Source: Antrihabitans auranticaus
Lineage (GTDB): Bacteria; Actinomycetota; Actinomycetes; Mycobacteriales; Mycobacteriaceae
Reading direction: 5' to 3'
Length of the DNA: 64,000 bases
NCBI RefSeq assembly: GCF_016481275.1
Contig: NZ_JAEMNW010000001.1
Location: 1 to 64,000, forward strand
Made by a program: the position numbers and the translations under genes
Part shown: in pieces, positions 16,596 to 28,307 of the stretch
Numbering within the stretch: position 1 is the stretch's first letter
How the letters are laid out: each line of letters begins with the position of its first letter
The notes under the pieces: model-generated
Database searches by the model: none
What the model saw: the letters and a program-made list of their open reading frames with translations, nothing else
What the model was told of the DNA's origin: nothing

Positions 16596-17405
16596 GTGAA
16601 CTTCGTCCTGGTCGACAAGCCGAAACCGCACATCGCCCTGGTCACGCTCAACAGACCCGAGCGCATGAACGCCATGGCGTTCGACGTGATGATCCCGCTG
16701 AAAGAAACCCTCGAGGCGATCAGTCACGACAACACGGTCAGGGCGGTCGTCGTGACCGGAGCAGGGCGTGGATTCTGCTCGGGCGCCGATCAGACTTCGG
16801 CGGGCAGGCCACCCCACATCGACGGCTTGACCCGGCCATCGGTTGCGTTACGCGCGATGGAAATGCTCGACGACGTGGTCCACGCTTTTCGGCGCATGCA
16901 CCAGCCTGTGATCGGAGCGATCAACGGCGCCGCGATCGGCGGAGGATTCTGCTTATCCCTCGCAACGGACATCCGTATCGCCTCGACGGAGGCTTACTTC
17001 CGGGCCGCCGGAATCAACAACGGACTGACCGCCAGCGAACTGGGCCTCAGTTATCTACTGCCGCGCGCGATCGGTTCTTCGCGAGCGTTCGAGATCATGT
17101 TGACCGGTCGCGACGTGACTGCGACGGAAGCCGAGCGAATCGGCCTCGTCTCCAAGGTGACCGAACCCGGTGCATTGATCGACGAATGCGTGGACCTAGC
17201 GGACCGCATTTCCGAATTCTCCCGTCCCGGCATCGAACTGACGAAGCGCACACTGTGGTCGGGACTCGACGCGGCGAGCCTTGCGCAGCACATGAATCAG
17301 GAGGGGCTGGGACAACTGCTCGTCCGAATGTCGACGGACAACTTCGAAGAAGCGACGCGCGCTCGAAAAGAGAAGCGGCGACCAGTCTTTCGCGACGAGC
17401 TCTAA
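16596..17405 (+). CDS. enoyl-CoA hydratase/isomerase family protein
   Basis: Crotonase-fold enzyme acting on acyl-CoA thioesters, probably in fatty acid oxidation. The roughly 269-residue protein has both oxyanion-hole segments (TGAGRGFCSGAD and INGAAIGGGFCLSLATD) and the catalytic glutamate region TASELGLSYLLPRAIG, so hydratase activity is plausible. The frame opens further upstream, but crotonase homology starts at the GTG at 16596 (NFVLVDKPKPHIALVTLNRP). Its stop overlaps the convergent amidase by 4 bp. The orphan LexA box lies 217 bp upstream. Confidence 0.9.
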   Translation: MNFVLVDKPKPHIALVTLNRPERMNAMAFDVMIPLKETLEAISHDNTVRAVVVTGAGRGFCSGADQTSAGRPPHIDGLTRPSVALRAMEMLDDVVHAFRRMHQPVIGAINGAAIGGGFCLSLATDIRIASTEAYFRAAGINNGLTASELGLSYLLPRAIGSSRAFEIMLTGRDVTATEAERIGLVSKVTEPGALIDECVDLADRISEFSRPGIELTKRTLWSGLDAASLAQHMNQEGLGQLLVRMSTDNFEEATRARKEKRRPVFRDEL

Positions 17406-18130
17406 GCCCCCACATACTGGAGGATCGCGTCTGCGATCGCCTGCGCATAATGCTGGCGGCCCTCGGGTGCAGACAGCACCGCCGCTTCGACGGGGTTGCG
17501 CATATTGCCGCACTCGACCAGTACCGCCGGCCGGTCAGCCAGGTTCAGACCCGCGAGGTCGGCTCGCTCCTGCAATCCACCCGATCCTGCATAGTTCGAC
17601 GGGACGAACCCCGAACCGACGAAGGCATCGCGCATCGCCTGTGCCAAACGCAGCGACGGTTCGCCCTGGCTTTCGTTCAACGGCGGAGCCGAATGGGCAA
17701 CATGAAATCCAGCACCCGTCGGAGTGGCACCGTCGGCATGAATCGACACGACGGCATCGGCCACGCTGCGATTTCCGATCGCGGCACGCTCGTCGACGCA
17801 CGGGCCGAATCCCGCGTCATCATTCCTCGTCATGACCACCTGCACGCCGCGGGCGGCGAGCAGATCGCGGACGCGGAGCGACACGTCCCACGTGAACGCG
17901 TGCTCCGGGTACCCCGCGTCAGTCGAGGTCCCAGTCGTGTTGCACGGCTTCGTGTTTCCACGTCCAGCCGGAACCAGCCTGTCGAGTTCGCCGGGATTCG
18001 CCGCATTTCCACCGTTGTGCCCAGGGTCGAGCACGATCAAGGGCCCTCCGGCCGAATTAGCGGTCGGCACCCCGAACACGCCCATCGCACAGCTCAGCGC
18101 CACGACGAGAAGGAGCCGACGACTAGACAC
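17402..18130 (-). CDS. secreted N-acetylmuramoyl-L-alanine amidase
   Basis: Zinc-dependent peptidoglycan amidase of the Amidase_3 family, related to mycobacterial Ami1 (Rv3717). The 242-residue precursor has a signal peptide (RRLLLVVALSCAMGVFGVPTA). Zinc-site segments are LDPGHNGG, the glutamate in GYPEHAFTWD, and VSIHADG; the late catalytic glutamate is in VLVECGNM. Two cysteines (CNTTGTS and FGPCVDE) may form a disulfide. No separate cell-wall-binding domain is present. GTG start overlapping the upstream unknown gene by 8 bp, suggesting a shared operon. Confidence 0.9.
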   Translation of the reverse strand: MSSRRLLLVVALSCAMGVFGVPTANSAGGPLIVLDPGHNGGNAANPGELDRLVPAGRGNTKPCNTTGTSTDAGYPEHAFTWDVSLRVRDLLAARGVQVVMTRNDDAGFGPCVDERAAIGNRSVADAVVSIHADGATPTGAGFHVAHSAPPLNESQGEPSLRLAQAMRDAFVGSGFVPSNYAGSGGLQERADLAGLNLADRPAVLVECGNMRNPVEAAVLSAPEGRQHYAQAIADAILQYVGA

Positions 18131-19154
18131 CGCTCAACATCGCCAGCGTCGAGTCCGACAGAAAGAACGGTTCGAGACGCTTGCGGATCTCAGCCGTCAG
18201 CATCCCGTCCTTGTTCGCCGCATCGAGAACCGACGGGCCGTAGGCAACGATCTCAGCGACGAGGTCGGCGCCCGTCAGACCAAGTTCGGGCAGCAGGCCG
18301 GCAATCGTGTGCGACCCGTACTTGTCGAAGAACACATCGATGCACTCCTCGAGAACATGCCCGAAGTACTCCTTGTTTCGTGCTGACTCGACGAGGTCGT
18401 GAATGATCAAAACCAGATCGCGAAGCTCTTGCTGGCTCAGGTACTCGCGGAGGCCGCTGACCTTCTCGTCGGCATGCAGGTCCCAGAGTTCCATTGCCGC
18501 GTCGTGCAGTGGTGCATCGTGGATGAGTTCACGAATCGCACTGTTGGTGCGGCGCAACGCGTACTGCGCACCCTTGCCCGCGACGTCGCCGAGGAACTGG
18601 TCGAGATGCCTATCCCCTGCGCTGCGAACCTTGCTGGCCGCGCTCGCGCCGACTTTGAGGAACGTCGACATCCCCGGCAGCTTCTCGGCTCGCGCACGAT
18701 TGGTCGCCAGGAAGTCCGAGACGATCTTGTTGACGAAACTCGAGGCCACGTTGGCGACGAGCGGACTCTCCGTCAAACGCTCTAGCGCCAGGTCCTGCGC
18801 GGTGTGCATCGCCAGCACGTGCTCGATCAACGCAGCCACCGGCTCGCGATCGACCACGTCGCCCAAGGTGTATTCATCGCTGGCCGAGAGGTCGTATATG
18901 GCGTCAGCGATTGCCGTCGCCATCTCCTCGATGATCGCGCTGCCGCCGATCTTGTCGACCAGCCTGTGGCCCGACTCCTTGACCTGGGCGCGATCGATGA
19001 CGTCGCTGACGACCATCGTGTCCGCAATCCGGAGGACGTCCGCGACGTCGCGCTCGACCACCTCTGCGAAGCGGTGGCCGCTCAACTCCCCCAGCACGAA
19101 CTCGACCTGTGCCTCCAAAAGCTTCTCGGCAAGATCCTGTGCATCCGTGGTCAC
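18123..19154 (-). CDS. conserved actinobacterial protein of unknown function
   Basis: 343 residues, no recognised family. The sequence is acidic and appears almost entirely alpha-helical, with no signal peptide and no long hydrophobic segment. Features to note are an N-terminal EKLLEAQVEFVLGEL, a basic central stretch around LKVGASAASKVRSAGDRHLD, and a C-terminal helical region ending in LEPFFLSDSTLAML. It sits between an unknown 141-residue gene (4-bp overlap) and the peptidoglycan amidase (8-bp overlap). The operon context hints at a link to the cell envelope, but I cannot assign a function. Confidence 0.8.
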   Translation of the reverse strand: MTTDAQDLAEKLLEAQVEFVLGELSGHRFAEVVERDVADVLRIADTMVVSDVIDRAQVKESGHRLVDKIGGSAIIEEMATAIADAIYDLSASDEYTLGDVVDREPVAALIEHVLAMHTAQDLALERLTESPLVANVASSFVNKIVSDFLATNRARAEKLPGMSTFLKVGASAASKVRSAGDRHLDQFLGDVAGKGAQYALRRTNSAIRELIHDAPLHDAAMELWDLHADEKVSGLREYLSQQELRDLVLIIHDLVESARNKEYFGHVLEECIDVFFDKYGSHTIAGLLPELGLTGADLVAEIVAYGPSVLDAANKDGMLTAEIRKRLEPFFLSDSTLAMLSGV

Positions 19155-19576
19155 TCGGTCCCCTTTGTGTCATCACTGTCGTGTGTGTGCATCGCGCGAC
19201 GGATCTCTTCCAGGCGCTTGTGCCCTGCTTCTTCACGCTCTTGCCACTGCTCTTGCACGGATCTTCCGGGTGACGTCTCTGCGTTCAGTTCGCTCGATCC
19301 GACCGACCGGCCGAGTCGCTCGCGGACCTTGTCGCGAACGCGATCGAAGGTCGGAACGCCACCTGCGGTGTAGTCGGGCGGTGAGAACGACGACGTCGGA
19401 AGCTGAAGCGGCGCAGGGACATCCGGCGTTGCCGGGATCAGCGCCACCGGTTGACCGGACGCCGCCTCGTGCAAGTCCGACAGCCCCGGCCTGCCCTGCG
19501 TGGCGTCACGGACAACGTCACGTAGCTCCTGATCGGACAAAGCCTTCAGCGCAACAACAAGTTCGTTCACAACCAT
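19151..19576 (-). CDS. small hydrophilic protein of unknown function
   Basis: 141 residues, not recognised. The N-terminal helix VALKALSDQELRDVVRDATQ is followed by a proline-rich, probably disordered middle (residues about 45-75) and a charged helical C-terminus, QEQWQEREEAGHKRLEEIRR. No signal peptide or membrane segment. It is the first gene of a tight three-gene unit with the 343-residue protein and the amidase, which suggests that all three act together. No ribosome-binding site is strong; the ATG at 19576 is the first in frame. Confidence 0.7.
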   Translation of the reverse strand: MVVNELVVALKALSDQELRDVVRDATQGRPGLSDLHEAASGQPVALIPATPDVPAPLQLPTSSFSPPDYTAGGVPTFDRVRDKVRERLGRSVGSSELNAETSPGRSVQEQWQEREEAGHKRLEEIRRAMHTHDSDDTKGTE

Positions 19577-19611
19577 GCCTCCTCCACGCCCCCACCCAGG
19601 CTACGTCGTGT

Positions 19612-22080
19612 TCATGCCCGCAGCGTTGCTCCGACCGCCGCTGTTGCTGCGGCGACCGCTGCGTCGCGCGCGGCCGTCGCCTCGTCTTCGGTGAGGGTCC
19701 GGTCAGTCGCACGGAAACGCAGCGCAAACGTCAGAGACTTACTGCCACCCAGCTGTTCGCCCTCGTACACGTCGAACAGACGTATGTCCTCGAGAAGTTC
19801 TCCGCCACCTGTCCGCAGCGCAGACTCGACTGCACCCGCCGGAACGTCCTTGCCCACCTTCACCGAAACGTCTTGCAGCACAGCAGGGAACGCGGATACC
19901 ACAGGCGAAGGCAAGTTCTCCAGGATCGGCAGTGCATCGAGGTCGAGTTCGAGCGCGCAGGTCCGCTTGGGGAGATCGGACCGCTCGAGCACCGCCGGGT
20001 GCAACTCGCCCGCATGTCCGACGACGACACCGTCGACGAGCAACTCGGCACAGCGGCCCGGGTGCCAAGGCAAATGCTGGGCGGCACGGCGTTCGATCGT
20101 CACCCCTGCGGCCGCCGCGATCGTGTCGACTGCCGCAAATGTGTCTGCGGCATCGCCGTTGCGCCCAGGTCCCCATGGGCCGTTGAGCTCTCGGTGTCCC
20201 GTGAGGACCGCGGCAATATGCACCGGCTGATGCGGCAGGGACTCGACCAGAACAGCGATTTCCGCGTCGGTCGGGCGCCGGTCTACCGGCAAGGGCTCGA
20301 CAGCCCGCGTGTTCGGGCCAGGCAAAACCACCTGTGCGACGCCGAAGATCGCCAGATCACGCTGACCGCGGGAAATATTGCGACCCGCGACTTCGAGCAG
20401 TCCGGGAAGCAACGTCGTCGCGAGTTCGGGCCGGTCGGCCTCCAGCGGATTGAGCACCCGGGAGGTGACACGACGCGGATCGTCGGCGTCGAGGCCCCAG
20501 GTGTCGAACACGCCGGTCGGCAAGAACACGGGCGGAGGCACTTCGGCGTACCCGGCGTACGCAAGCGCTCGACCGATCGCGCGACGTCGCTTCTGTCCAG
20601 GGGTCAATCCGCGTCCGGGCGGCGCGGGCGGCAACACAGAGGGGATCTGCTCGAGGCCTTCGAGTCGCAATACTTCTTCGACGAGGTCCGCCGGCTGGAC
20701 GAGGTCGGGCCGCCAGCTCGGCGGAGTCACCACCAACTGCCCGTCTTCGACTACCGCACAACCGATTTGGACCAAACGAGCTGTTGCTGTTCCGCGTGGG
20801 TAGTCGACGCCCGCGGTCCGGGCTGGGAGGTCCTCGTCCATTCGGATCGCCGGACGTGCACCTGGATCGCCCCCGATATCGGTGAGCAGCGGTTCGACGC
20901 GACCACCGGCGATCTCGACCAGCAACGTCGCAGCGCGATCGAGCGCCGCGATGTTCAGCGCGGGATCTACGACACGCTCGAAGCGCTTGCTCGCCTCGGA
21001 CGAGAGCTTGTGCCGCCGAGCCGTCCGGAAGATCGCCAACGGATTCCATGTCGCTGCCTCGAGCAGGATGTCGGTCGACTCCGACGAAACCTCCGTCGTC
21101 GCGCCGCCCATCACACCAGCGAGCGAGATGACACCGGTGTCGTCGACTATCACAACGTCCTCGGGATCGAGCACCCGCTCGGCGTCGTCGAGAGTCCGCA
21201 GCTTCTCGCCCGCGTTCGCGCGCCGGACGATCAACTCGCCCCGGACTTTTGCCACGTCGAATGCGTGAAGTGGCTGGCCGAGTTCGAGCATGACGTAGTT
21301 GGTGACGTCGACCGCAGGGGAGATCGGGCGCACGCCGGAAAGCAGCAACCGCCGCTGCAACCACCACGGGCTGACTGCCGTCGGGTCGATGCCGGTCACC
21401 TTGCGCAAGGCGAACCTCGTTGCGCTCGAGCCTGGATCGACGGTGACCGGCCAGGCCAGACCGGTCGACGGCGGCGACTCGAGGTCGGCCGGGTCGGCAA
21501 ACGCCAGGTCGAATCCGCACGCCAGCTCACGAGTGAGGCCGCGGACCGAGAAGCAGTATCCGCGGTCGGGCGTGATGTTGAGCTCGATGATCGCGTCACC
21601 GAGGCCCAGCAGCTCGTTGCCGTCGGAACCGGGCTCTGCGGTACCGGGCTCGAGCACCAGAATTCCGGAGTGATCCTTGCCGATACCGAGTTCGGCGACC
21701 GAGCAGATCATGCCGTCGGAGACACGCCCATAAGTCTTACGCGACGCGATCGCGAATCCACCCGGGAGAACCGCACCGGGCAACGCCGCCACGATCAAGT
21801 CACCGACGGCAAAATTGCGGGCGCCGCAGATGATTCCGCGCGGTTCGGACTCGCCGACGTCCACCTGGCAGAACCGGATCGGCTTCTTGAACTCGGTCAG
21901 CTCCTCGATCTCGAGCACACGGCCGACCACAAGGGTGCCCGTCACCGGAGCGAGGATATCCAGCTCCTCGACCTCCAGGCCGACGCGGACGAAGCCCGCA
22001 TCCAGTTCCTCGGGGGTCACAGACCAGCCAGGGTTGGCGCGCTGCAGAATTTCGGTCAGCCACGATTGCGCTACTCGCAC
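19612..22080 (-). CDS. pheT: phenylalanyl-tRNA synthetase beta subunit
   Basis: Large subunit of the alpha2-beta2 PheRS. The 822-residue protein has the N-terminal tRNA-binding OB domain (about 40-150), the B3/B4 editing region, the B5 domain, a catalytic-like core and the C-terminal ferredoxin-fold anticodon-binding domain ending in [17 protein letters not shown] start. The gene begins 30 bp after pheS and is cotranscribed with it. Length and order are typical. Confidence 0.98.
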   Translation of the reverse strand: MRVAQSWLTEILQRANPGWSVTPEELDAGFVRVGLEVEELDILAPVTGTLVVGRVLEIEELTEFKKPIRFCQVDVGESEPRGIICGARNFAVGDLIVAALPGAVLPGGFAIASRKTYGRVSDGMICSVAELGIGKDHSGILVLEPGTAEPGSDGNELLGLGDAIIELNITPDRGYCFSVRGLTRELACGFDLAFADPADLESPPSTGLAWPVTVDPGSSATRFALRKVTGIDPTAVSPWWLQRRLLLSGVRPISPAVDVTNYVMLELGQPLHAFDVAKVRGELIVRRANAGEKLRTLDDAERVLDPEDVVIVDDTGVISLAGVMGGATTEVSSESTDILLEAATWNPLAIFRTARRHKLSSEASKRFERVVDPALNIAALDRAATLLVEIAGGRVEPLLTDIGGDPGARPAIRMDEDLPARTAGVDYPRGTATARLVQIGCAVVEDGQLVVTPPSWRPDLVQPADLVEEVLRLEGLEQIPSVLPPAPPGRGLTPGQKRRRAIGRALAYAGYAEVPPPVFLPTGVFDTWGLDADDPRRVTSRVLNPLEADRPELATTLLPGLLEVAGRNISRGQRDLAIFGVAQVVLPGPNTRAVEPLPVDRRPTDAEIAVLVESLPHQPVHIAAVLTGHRELNGPWGPGRNGDAADTFAAVDTIAAAAGVTIERRAAQHLPWHPGRCAELLVDGVVVGHAGELHPAVLERSDLPKRTCALELDLDALPILENLPSPVVSAFPAVLQDVSVKVGKDVPAGAVESALRTGGGELLEDIRLFDVYEGEQLGGSKSLTFALRFRATDRTLTEDEATAARDAAVAAATAAVGATLRA

Positions 22081-22110
22081 GTCAGGATCGCTCTCGTCTC
22101 GTCGAAAGAA

Positions 22111-24027
<1,917 letters not shown>

Positions 24028-24031
<4 letters not shown>

Positions 24032-24417
24032 GCAGCCTCACCGGCGGGCGCGTTCACGTCGGCGGGCAGAGCCGCCTTGGCGATCGCAACCAGGCCGGCG
24101 AATGCCTCGGCATCGGAGACAGCAAGCTCAGCGAGGATCTTGCGGTCGACCTCGACGCCCGCGGCCTTGAGGCCCTGGACGAAGCGGTTGTAGGTGATGT
24201 CGTTCAAACGCGCTGCAGCGTTGATACGGGTGATCCACAGCTTGCGGAAATCACCCTTCCGCGCACGGCGGTCACGGTATGCGTAACCGAGCGAGTGGAG
24301 CTGCTGCTCCTTCGCCTTGCGGTACAGACGCGAGCGCTGTCCGCGGTATCCGCTCGAAGCTTCGAGAATCGAACGGCGCTTCTTCTGGGCGTTTACTGCC
24401 CTTTTTACGCGTGCCAC
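24028..24417 (-). CDS. rplT: 50S ribosomal protein L20
   Basis: Primary 23S rRNA-binding protein needed early in 50S assembly. The 129-residue protein has the standard N-terminus [19 protein letters not shown] and the conserved core [16 protein letters not shown] and [16 protein letters not shown]. It is the third gene of infC-rpmI-rplT and is followed closely by a strong hairpin. The short acidic C-terminal tail is usual for the group. Confidence 0.98.
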
Positions 24418-24481
24418 TTGCTGAATCCTGTCGATGTATGGGGCAGGCTGACTACTTCGCCCCGGTGGTCAGAGGGAAATG

Positions 24482-24676
24482 TCAGATGCCGAGAAGGCGC
24501 TTGATACGCGGCGCGTCGACTGCGCTGACCGCCTCGGTGCCTTCCAAACGACGGGTCCGCCTGCTCGACTTGTGCTCGAGCAAGTGCCGGCGGTTTGCCT
24601 GCTCACGCAGCAACTTGCCGCGGCCGGTCACCTTGAATCGCTTCGAGGCGCCGCTGTGACTCTTCATCTTTGGCAT
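24482..24676 (-). CDS. rpmI: 50S ribosomal protein L35
   Basis: Small ribosomal protein of 64 residues: [20 protein letters not shown] followed by a basic segment with [14 protein letters not shown]. Complete and typical. Middle gene of infC-rpmI-rplT, 59 bp after infC and 64 bp before rplT. Confidence 0.98.
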   Translation of the reverse strand: MPKMKSHSGASKRFKVTGRGKLLREQANRRHLLEHKSSRRTRRLEGTEAVSAVDAPRIKRLLGI

Positions 24677-24735
24677 GTGAATCCTCAGTTCTGCGTACTT
24701 GATTACTTCTGTGTCTTGCGTGGTCTGTGTGGCGG

Positions 24736-25323
<588 letters not shown>

Positions 25324-25394
25324 GGGGCCTCCTCGGTTGAGCGGTGTCTTCATGACAACCGCGCGCAGCCTGGAACCCATCCCGCAACTCAACG

Positions 25395-25431
25395 AAAAGG
25401 CCCCACACTCGGCAATTGTCGAGGTAGGGCC
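25395..25431 (-). terminator. attenuator-like hairpin in infC leader
   Basis: On the minus strand, GGCCC pairs with GGGCC (25399-25431), with an inner CTCG/CGAG stem, and runs into TTTT (25395-25398). It stands about 70 nt before the infC start, between promoter and gene, which fits a transcription attenuator rather than an end-of-operon terminator. Confidence 0.6.
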
Positions 25432-25440
25432 CGATGTCGA

Positions 25441-25620
25441 CCGGTCGTCTTGTCACAGATACCCACCGGGCATCACGACAAACCCTCACATTCGAGGGAG
25501 CCCAATCACGAGGATTGGGCGACCGGACCGTGTTGCGTAAAGCCGCAAAACGGTGGGAGTCGGGCTCCACTTACTGCCCCGGAACAGGTTCCAAGGAGGT
25601 CGTCGGCAACGAGTCTAGCA
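25441..25620 (-). promoter_or_regulatory. infC operon promoter and structured 5' leader
   Basis: An extended -10 element, TGC-TAGACT (25612-25620 on the minus strand), predicts transcription from about 25605 and a leader of about 280 nt. The leader holds the perfect hairpin CCCAATC-ctcgt-GATTGGG (25501-25519) and a CCTC/GAGG hairpin (near 25484-25497) before the attenuator-like stem at 25399-25431. No good -35 is seen. No protein-coding gene is supported in 25324-25723. Confidence 0.5.
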
Positions 25621-25697
25621 TTTGCGCACGTCGGAGCCGAATCAACGACTTCGACCCTATGCGCGGTTGGCGAGTCCATAGACTCCCTAACCGCCAC

Positions 25698-25723
25698 GGG
25701 GCGCAGCCCCTATCGTCTATGGG
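25698..25723 (+). promoter_or_regulatory. leaderless promoter of the DUF1844 gene
   Basis: A -10-like TATCGT (25711-25716) ends 7 bp before the GTG start at 25724, which fits a leaderless transcript. Just upstream, GGGGC-gca-GCCCC (25698-25710) is a small inverted repeat of unknown meaning. Confidence 0.4.
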
Positions 25724-26059
25724 GTGACTGAGCAGCCCGTACGCGAACTTGCAGAGATCCCCGCCGTCGAAGTTATCAGCCGGGCTGCGGTGATGCTGAT
25801 GAGCTCCGCGGCCGAGAAGCTGGGCCTTTCCGATCCCGATCCGGAGAACAGCCCCAACCGCGACCTCGACGAGGCTCGTCGTGTCATCACGGCACTGGCC
25901 GGGCTCGTTTCGGCCTCGGTCGAGTATCTCGGTCCGCACGCCGGACCCATCCGCGACGGCCTGAAGTCGCTGCAACTCGCCTTCCGGGAAGCGTCGTCGC
26001 ACCCTGATGAACCCGGCAAGGGGCCTGGCGAAAAGCAGACCGGCCCAGTCTGGTCCTAG
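25724..26059 (+). CDS. DUF1844 family protein
   Basis: 111-residue conserved actinobacterial protein of unknown function. The DUF1844 core is clear: VISRAAVMLMSSAAEKLGLSD, DLDEARRVITALAGLVSAS and HAGPIRDGLKSLQLAFREAS, all predicted helical. The C-terminal tail is proline- and glycine-rich. No signal peptide. Divergent from the infC operon and convergent with the Rv1639-like hydrolase (4-bp overlap). The GTG start looks leaderless. Confidence 0.88.
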   Translation: MTEQPVRELAEIPAVEVISRAAVMLMSSAAEKLGLSDPDPENSPNRDLDEARRVITALAGLVSASVEYLGPHAGPIRDGLKSLQLAFREASSHPDEPGKGPGEKQTGPVWS

Positions 26060-27462
26060 GGGCTGTTGCTCTCTTCGTGTGAATGCTCGATGCGGAACTT
26101 GCGGTGGACGCTGTGCACGCCTTCGCGAATCGGGCCGGCGGGCGCAAAGCGCTCGACCGTCTCCACGATCCCGCCCAGCGCATTGCTGACGGTGTCGACA
26201 CCGCTGCTCGCAAGATCGGACCACGACCCCGGCTCCGCTACCGGCTCGGCCTCGTCTTCGACTTCGGCGGGCTCCCCCGCATCGGCCTCGGCAGCGACAA
26301 GCTCGACGATGCGGCGAATCTCTGCGTTGACAACGTCGGGCTCCTCGAGGCCGGGCATGTGGCCGCACTTCGGAATGGCCGTCAATTCGGCGCCAGGAAT
26401 GTGGTCCGCAAGGTATTGCTGATCGGTGGGCGGTACCAGACGATCGTTGTCGCCCTTGATGATTGCGACGTGCGCCTGCGCGAGGTTCGCAATCTCCGCG
26501 CATTCGTCGTGATCCAAGATCGCGATCACCATGTCGCCCGCTTGACGGAAGCCGTTCGCGTACACGATCGCAGCGGTCGGGCGGAGTGTCTTTCGAGCAG
26601 TTCGGCCGTGCACGGCGATGAAACGGAGTCCGACGAGATACGGCAGCATCCCGATGAGCCGTGGAACGAAGCGTGGCAACGCATCCATCACAACCAGCAA
26701 TCCCGCGACCTCACGGCGCATCACGAGCGCCGCCGGCGTCAGCACCTTCCACAATCCGAAGTTCATCGTCTTCGCGAGCGGACCAGCGGACGTGGAACAC
26801 AGCACGTATCCACCGATCCGGTCCGCGAGGTCGGGACGCACCGTCGCCAACGCCGACGCCGTCAGCCCACCCATGCTGTGCCCGACGATGACGAGCCGGC
26901 CGGTCGGCGCAGTCTCGTCGATGACCGCACCGAGGTCGGCAGCGAGTTGCCGCACACCGCGGATGCTCTGATCCAGCTTCTTGACGCCCGACCGGCCGTG
27001 GCCGCGAGCGTCGTAGGAGACGCGTCGAATGCCGGAATCCACGAGGGCCTCACGCTGGTTGCGCCATGCTGCCGCAGTCGTCTGTATTCCGTGGACGAAA
27101 ACGACCACGACCTGCGCATCCGCCGGGCCTTCGACCTCGGCGTGGAGGATTACGCCGTCCCGGGTGCGCACGCTGTGGGCTTCACCGGCACGCCCCTCCG
27201 CGGCGAGTTCTTGCCACGGCCTGCCGTCGTAGTACTCCAGCACGCCCAGCCACGCCATGATGAAGACCGCGCCGGCGAGTAGGACAGCGACGAAGCCCCA
27301 CCAGACAACGGTCCGCACACTCGTCGCGTCGACGAGCGCGGTGACACCGACGACGAGGACCACCAGACCCACGACTCCGGCCACACCGACAAGCGTGAGA
27401 AATTCGAGCGCGCTCGCCCTCCGCGTCCGCCGTTTTCGTGCGTACTGCGCAGTGTTCGTCAT
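26056..27462 (-). CDS. membrane-anchored alpha/beta hydrolase
   Basis: 468-residue protein, homologue by position of M. tuberculosis Rv1639c. After a basic N-terminus, two membrane segments (about residues 20-45 and 52-73) precede an alpha/beta-hydrolase domain with VVVFVHGIQTTAAAWRNQ, the nucleophile elbow VGHSMGG, an acid in IKGDNDRLVPP, and the histidine in PKCGHMPGLEEPD. A long acidic linker and a C-terminal segment (FAPAGPIREGVHSVHRKFRI) follow. Substrate unknown; lipid esterase activity is possible. The nucleophile, acid and histidine are all present, so it is probably active. Confidence 0.85.
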   Translation of the reverse strand: MTNTAQYARKRRTRRASALEFLTLVGVAGVVGLVVLVVGVTALVDATSVRTVVWWGFVAVLLAGAVFIMAWLGVLEYYDGRPWQELAAEGRAGEAHSVRTRDGVILHAEVEGPADAQVVVVFVHGIQTTAAAWRNQREALVDSGIRRVSYDARGHGRSGVKKLDQSIRGVRQLAADLGAVIDETAPTGRLVIVGHSMGGLTASALATVRPDLADRIGGYVLCSTSAGPLAKTMNFGLWKVLTPAALVMRREVAGLLVVMDALPRFVPRLIGMLPYLVGLRFIAVHGRTARKTLRPTAAIVYANGFRQAGDMVIAILDHDECAEIANLAQAHVAIIKGDNDRLVPPTDQQYLADHIPGAELTAIPKCGHMPGLEEPDVVNAEIRRIVELVAAEADAGEPAEVEDEAEPVAEPGSWSDLASSGVDTVSNALGGIVETVERFAPAGPIREGVHSVHRKFRIEHSHEESNSP

Positions 27463-27533
27463 CGATCTGCTCTCCTGGACGGCCCCGGCCCTGCAACGAT
27501 CGTAAGTATCGCGACCCAGGCTCGGGGCTGGAT

Positions 27534-28220
27534 TCAGCGAACCGCAAACGCATCCCTGGGCGGCTCTCCGAAGACGTCGGCGGGGCGCGGCTCGAAGGAT
27601 TCGCTCGTGGTTGCCGCATCTGCGACGCGATCGAGCCGGAACCAGCGAACGGCATCACGCGTCCGGCACCAACCGATCAGGTACCAACGGCCACCGGTGT
27701 GGGCAAGCATGTGCGGCTCGACGCGGCGGTCCGAGCGAACGCCGTCGTCGTCGAGGTACCGCAGTGACACCAGACGGCGCCGTTCGACGCACTCTTCGAT
27801 CGCGCGGCGGATAGCGGACGAGGAATGTGCCGACCCCCGCACCCACACCCGCGCACCGACTTCTTCTGCGCGTCGTCGCGACTCGGGATCCATGACGTCG
27901 AGCAGCTTCGCCAATGCCGCTCTGCCATCCTCGGCAAAGGGCGCATCGCGATTCATCGCGAGCGCCAATGCGATGGCAATTGCCTGTGCCACGGTGAAAT
28001 TCACTGCCGGCAACGAAGCTGCCCTATCGAGGAAGTATCCCCCGCCCGGCCCCGCGCGAGACTCGATGGGAACGCCCGCGGACTGCAAGGCACTGATATC
28101 TCGTTTGACAGTCCGCGTCGTAACTTCCAAGCGGACGGCGAGTTGGTCGGCCGTACGCCCTCGCTCGGCGCCGCGGCGAAGCTCCTCGGTGAGCGCGTGC
28201 AGTCGTGCCGCCCGTTGCAT
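27534..28220 (-). CDS. YafY/WYL-type transcriptional regulator
   Basis: 228-residue DNA-binding regulator: N-terminal helix-turn-helix (ADQLAVRLEVTTRTVKRDIS) and C-terminal WYL ligand-sensing domain with GGRWYLIGWCR and WFRLDRV. The ATG at 28220 is chosen because upstream sequence in frame is the shadow of the divergent hydrolase. It is divergent from the hydrolase at 28308, with a 24-bp palindrome between them, so it most likely controls both genes. The effector is unknown. Confidence 0.87.
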   Translation of the reverse strand: MQRAARLHALTEELRRGAERGRTADQLAVRLEVTTRTVKRDISALQSAGVPIESRAGPGGGYFLDRAASLPAVNFTVAQAIAIALALAMNRDAPFAEDGRAALAKLLDVMDPESRRRAEEVGARVWVRGSAHSSSAIRRAIEECVERRRLVSLRYLDDDGVRSDRRVEPHMLAHTGGRWYLIGWCRTRDAVRWFRLDRVADAATTSESFEPRPADVFGEPPRDAFAVR

Positions 28221-28262
28221 GAATTCCAGTGTGGCAGAACTCGACACCAAATCGTGACAAAT

Positions 28263-28286
28263 ATGGTGACAGCCAGTTGTCACCAT
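28263..28286. promoter_or_regulatory. 24-bp palindromic operator between WYL regulator and hydrolase
   Basis: ATGGTGACA (28263-28271) and TGTCACCAT (28278-28286) are perfect 9-bp arms around a 6-bp centre. Another GTGACA lies 13 bp upstream (28253-28258). The site is 22 bp before the hydrolase start and about 40 bp from the regulator start, suited to controlling both directions. Confidence 0.6.
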
Positions 28287-28307
28287 CCGGCTGCAATGCT
28301 TGTTGTC

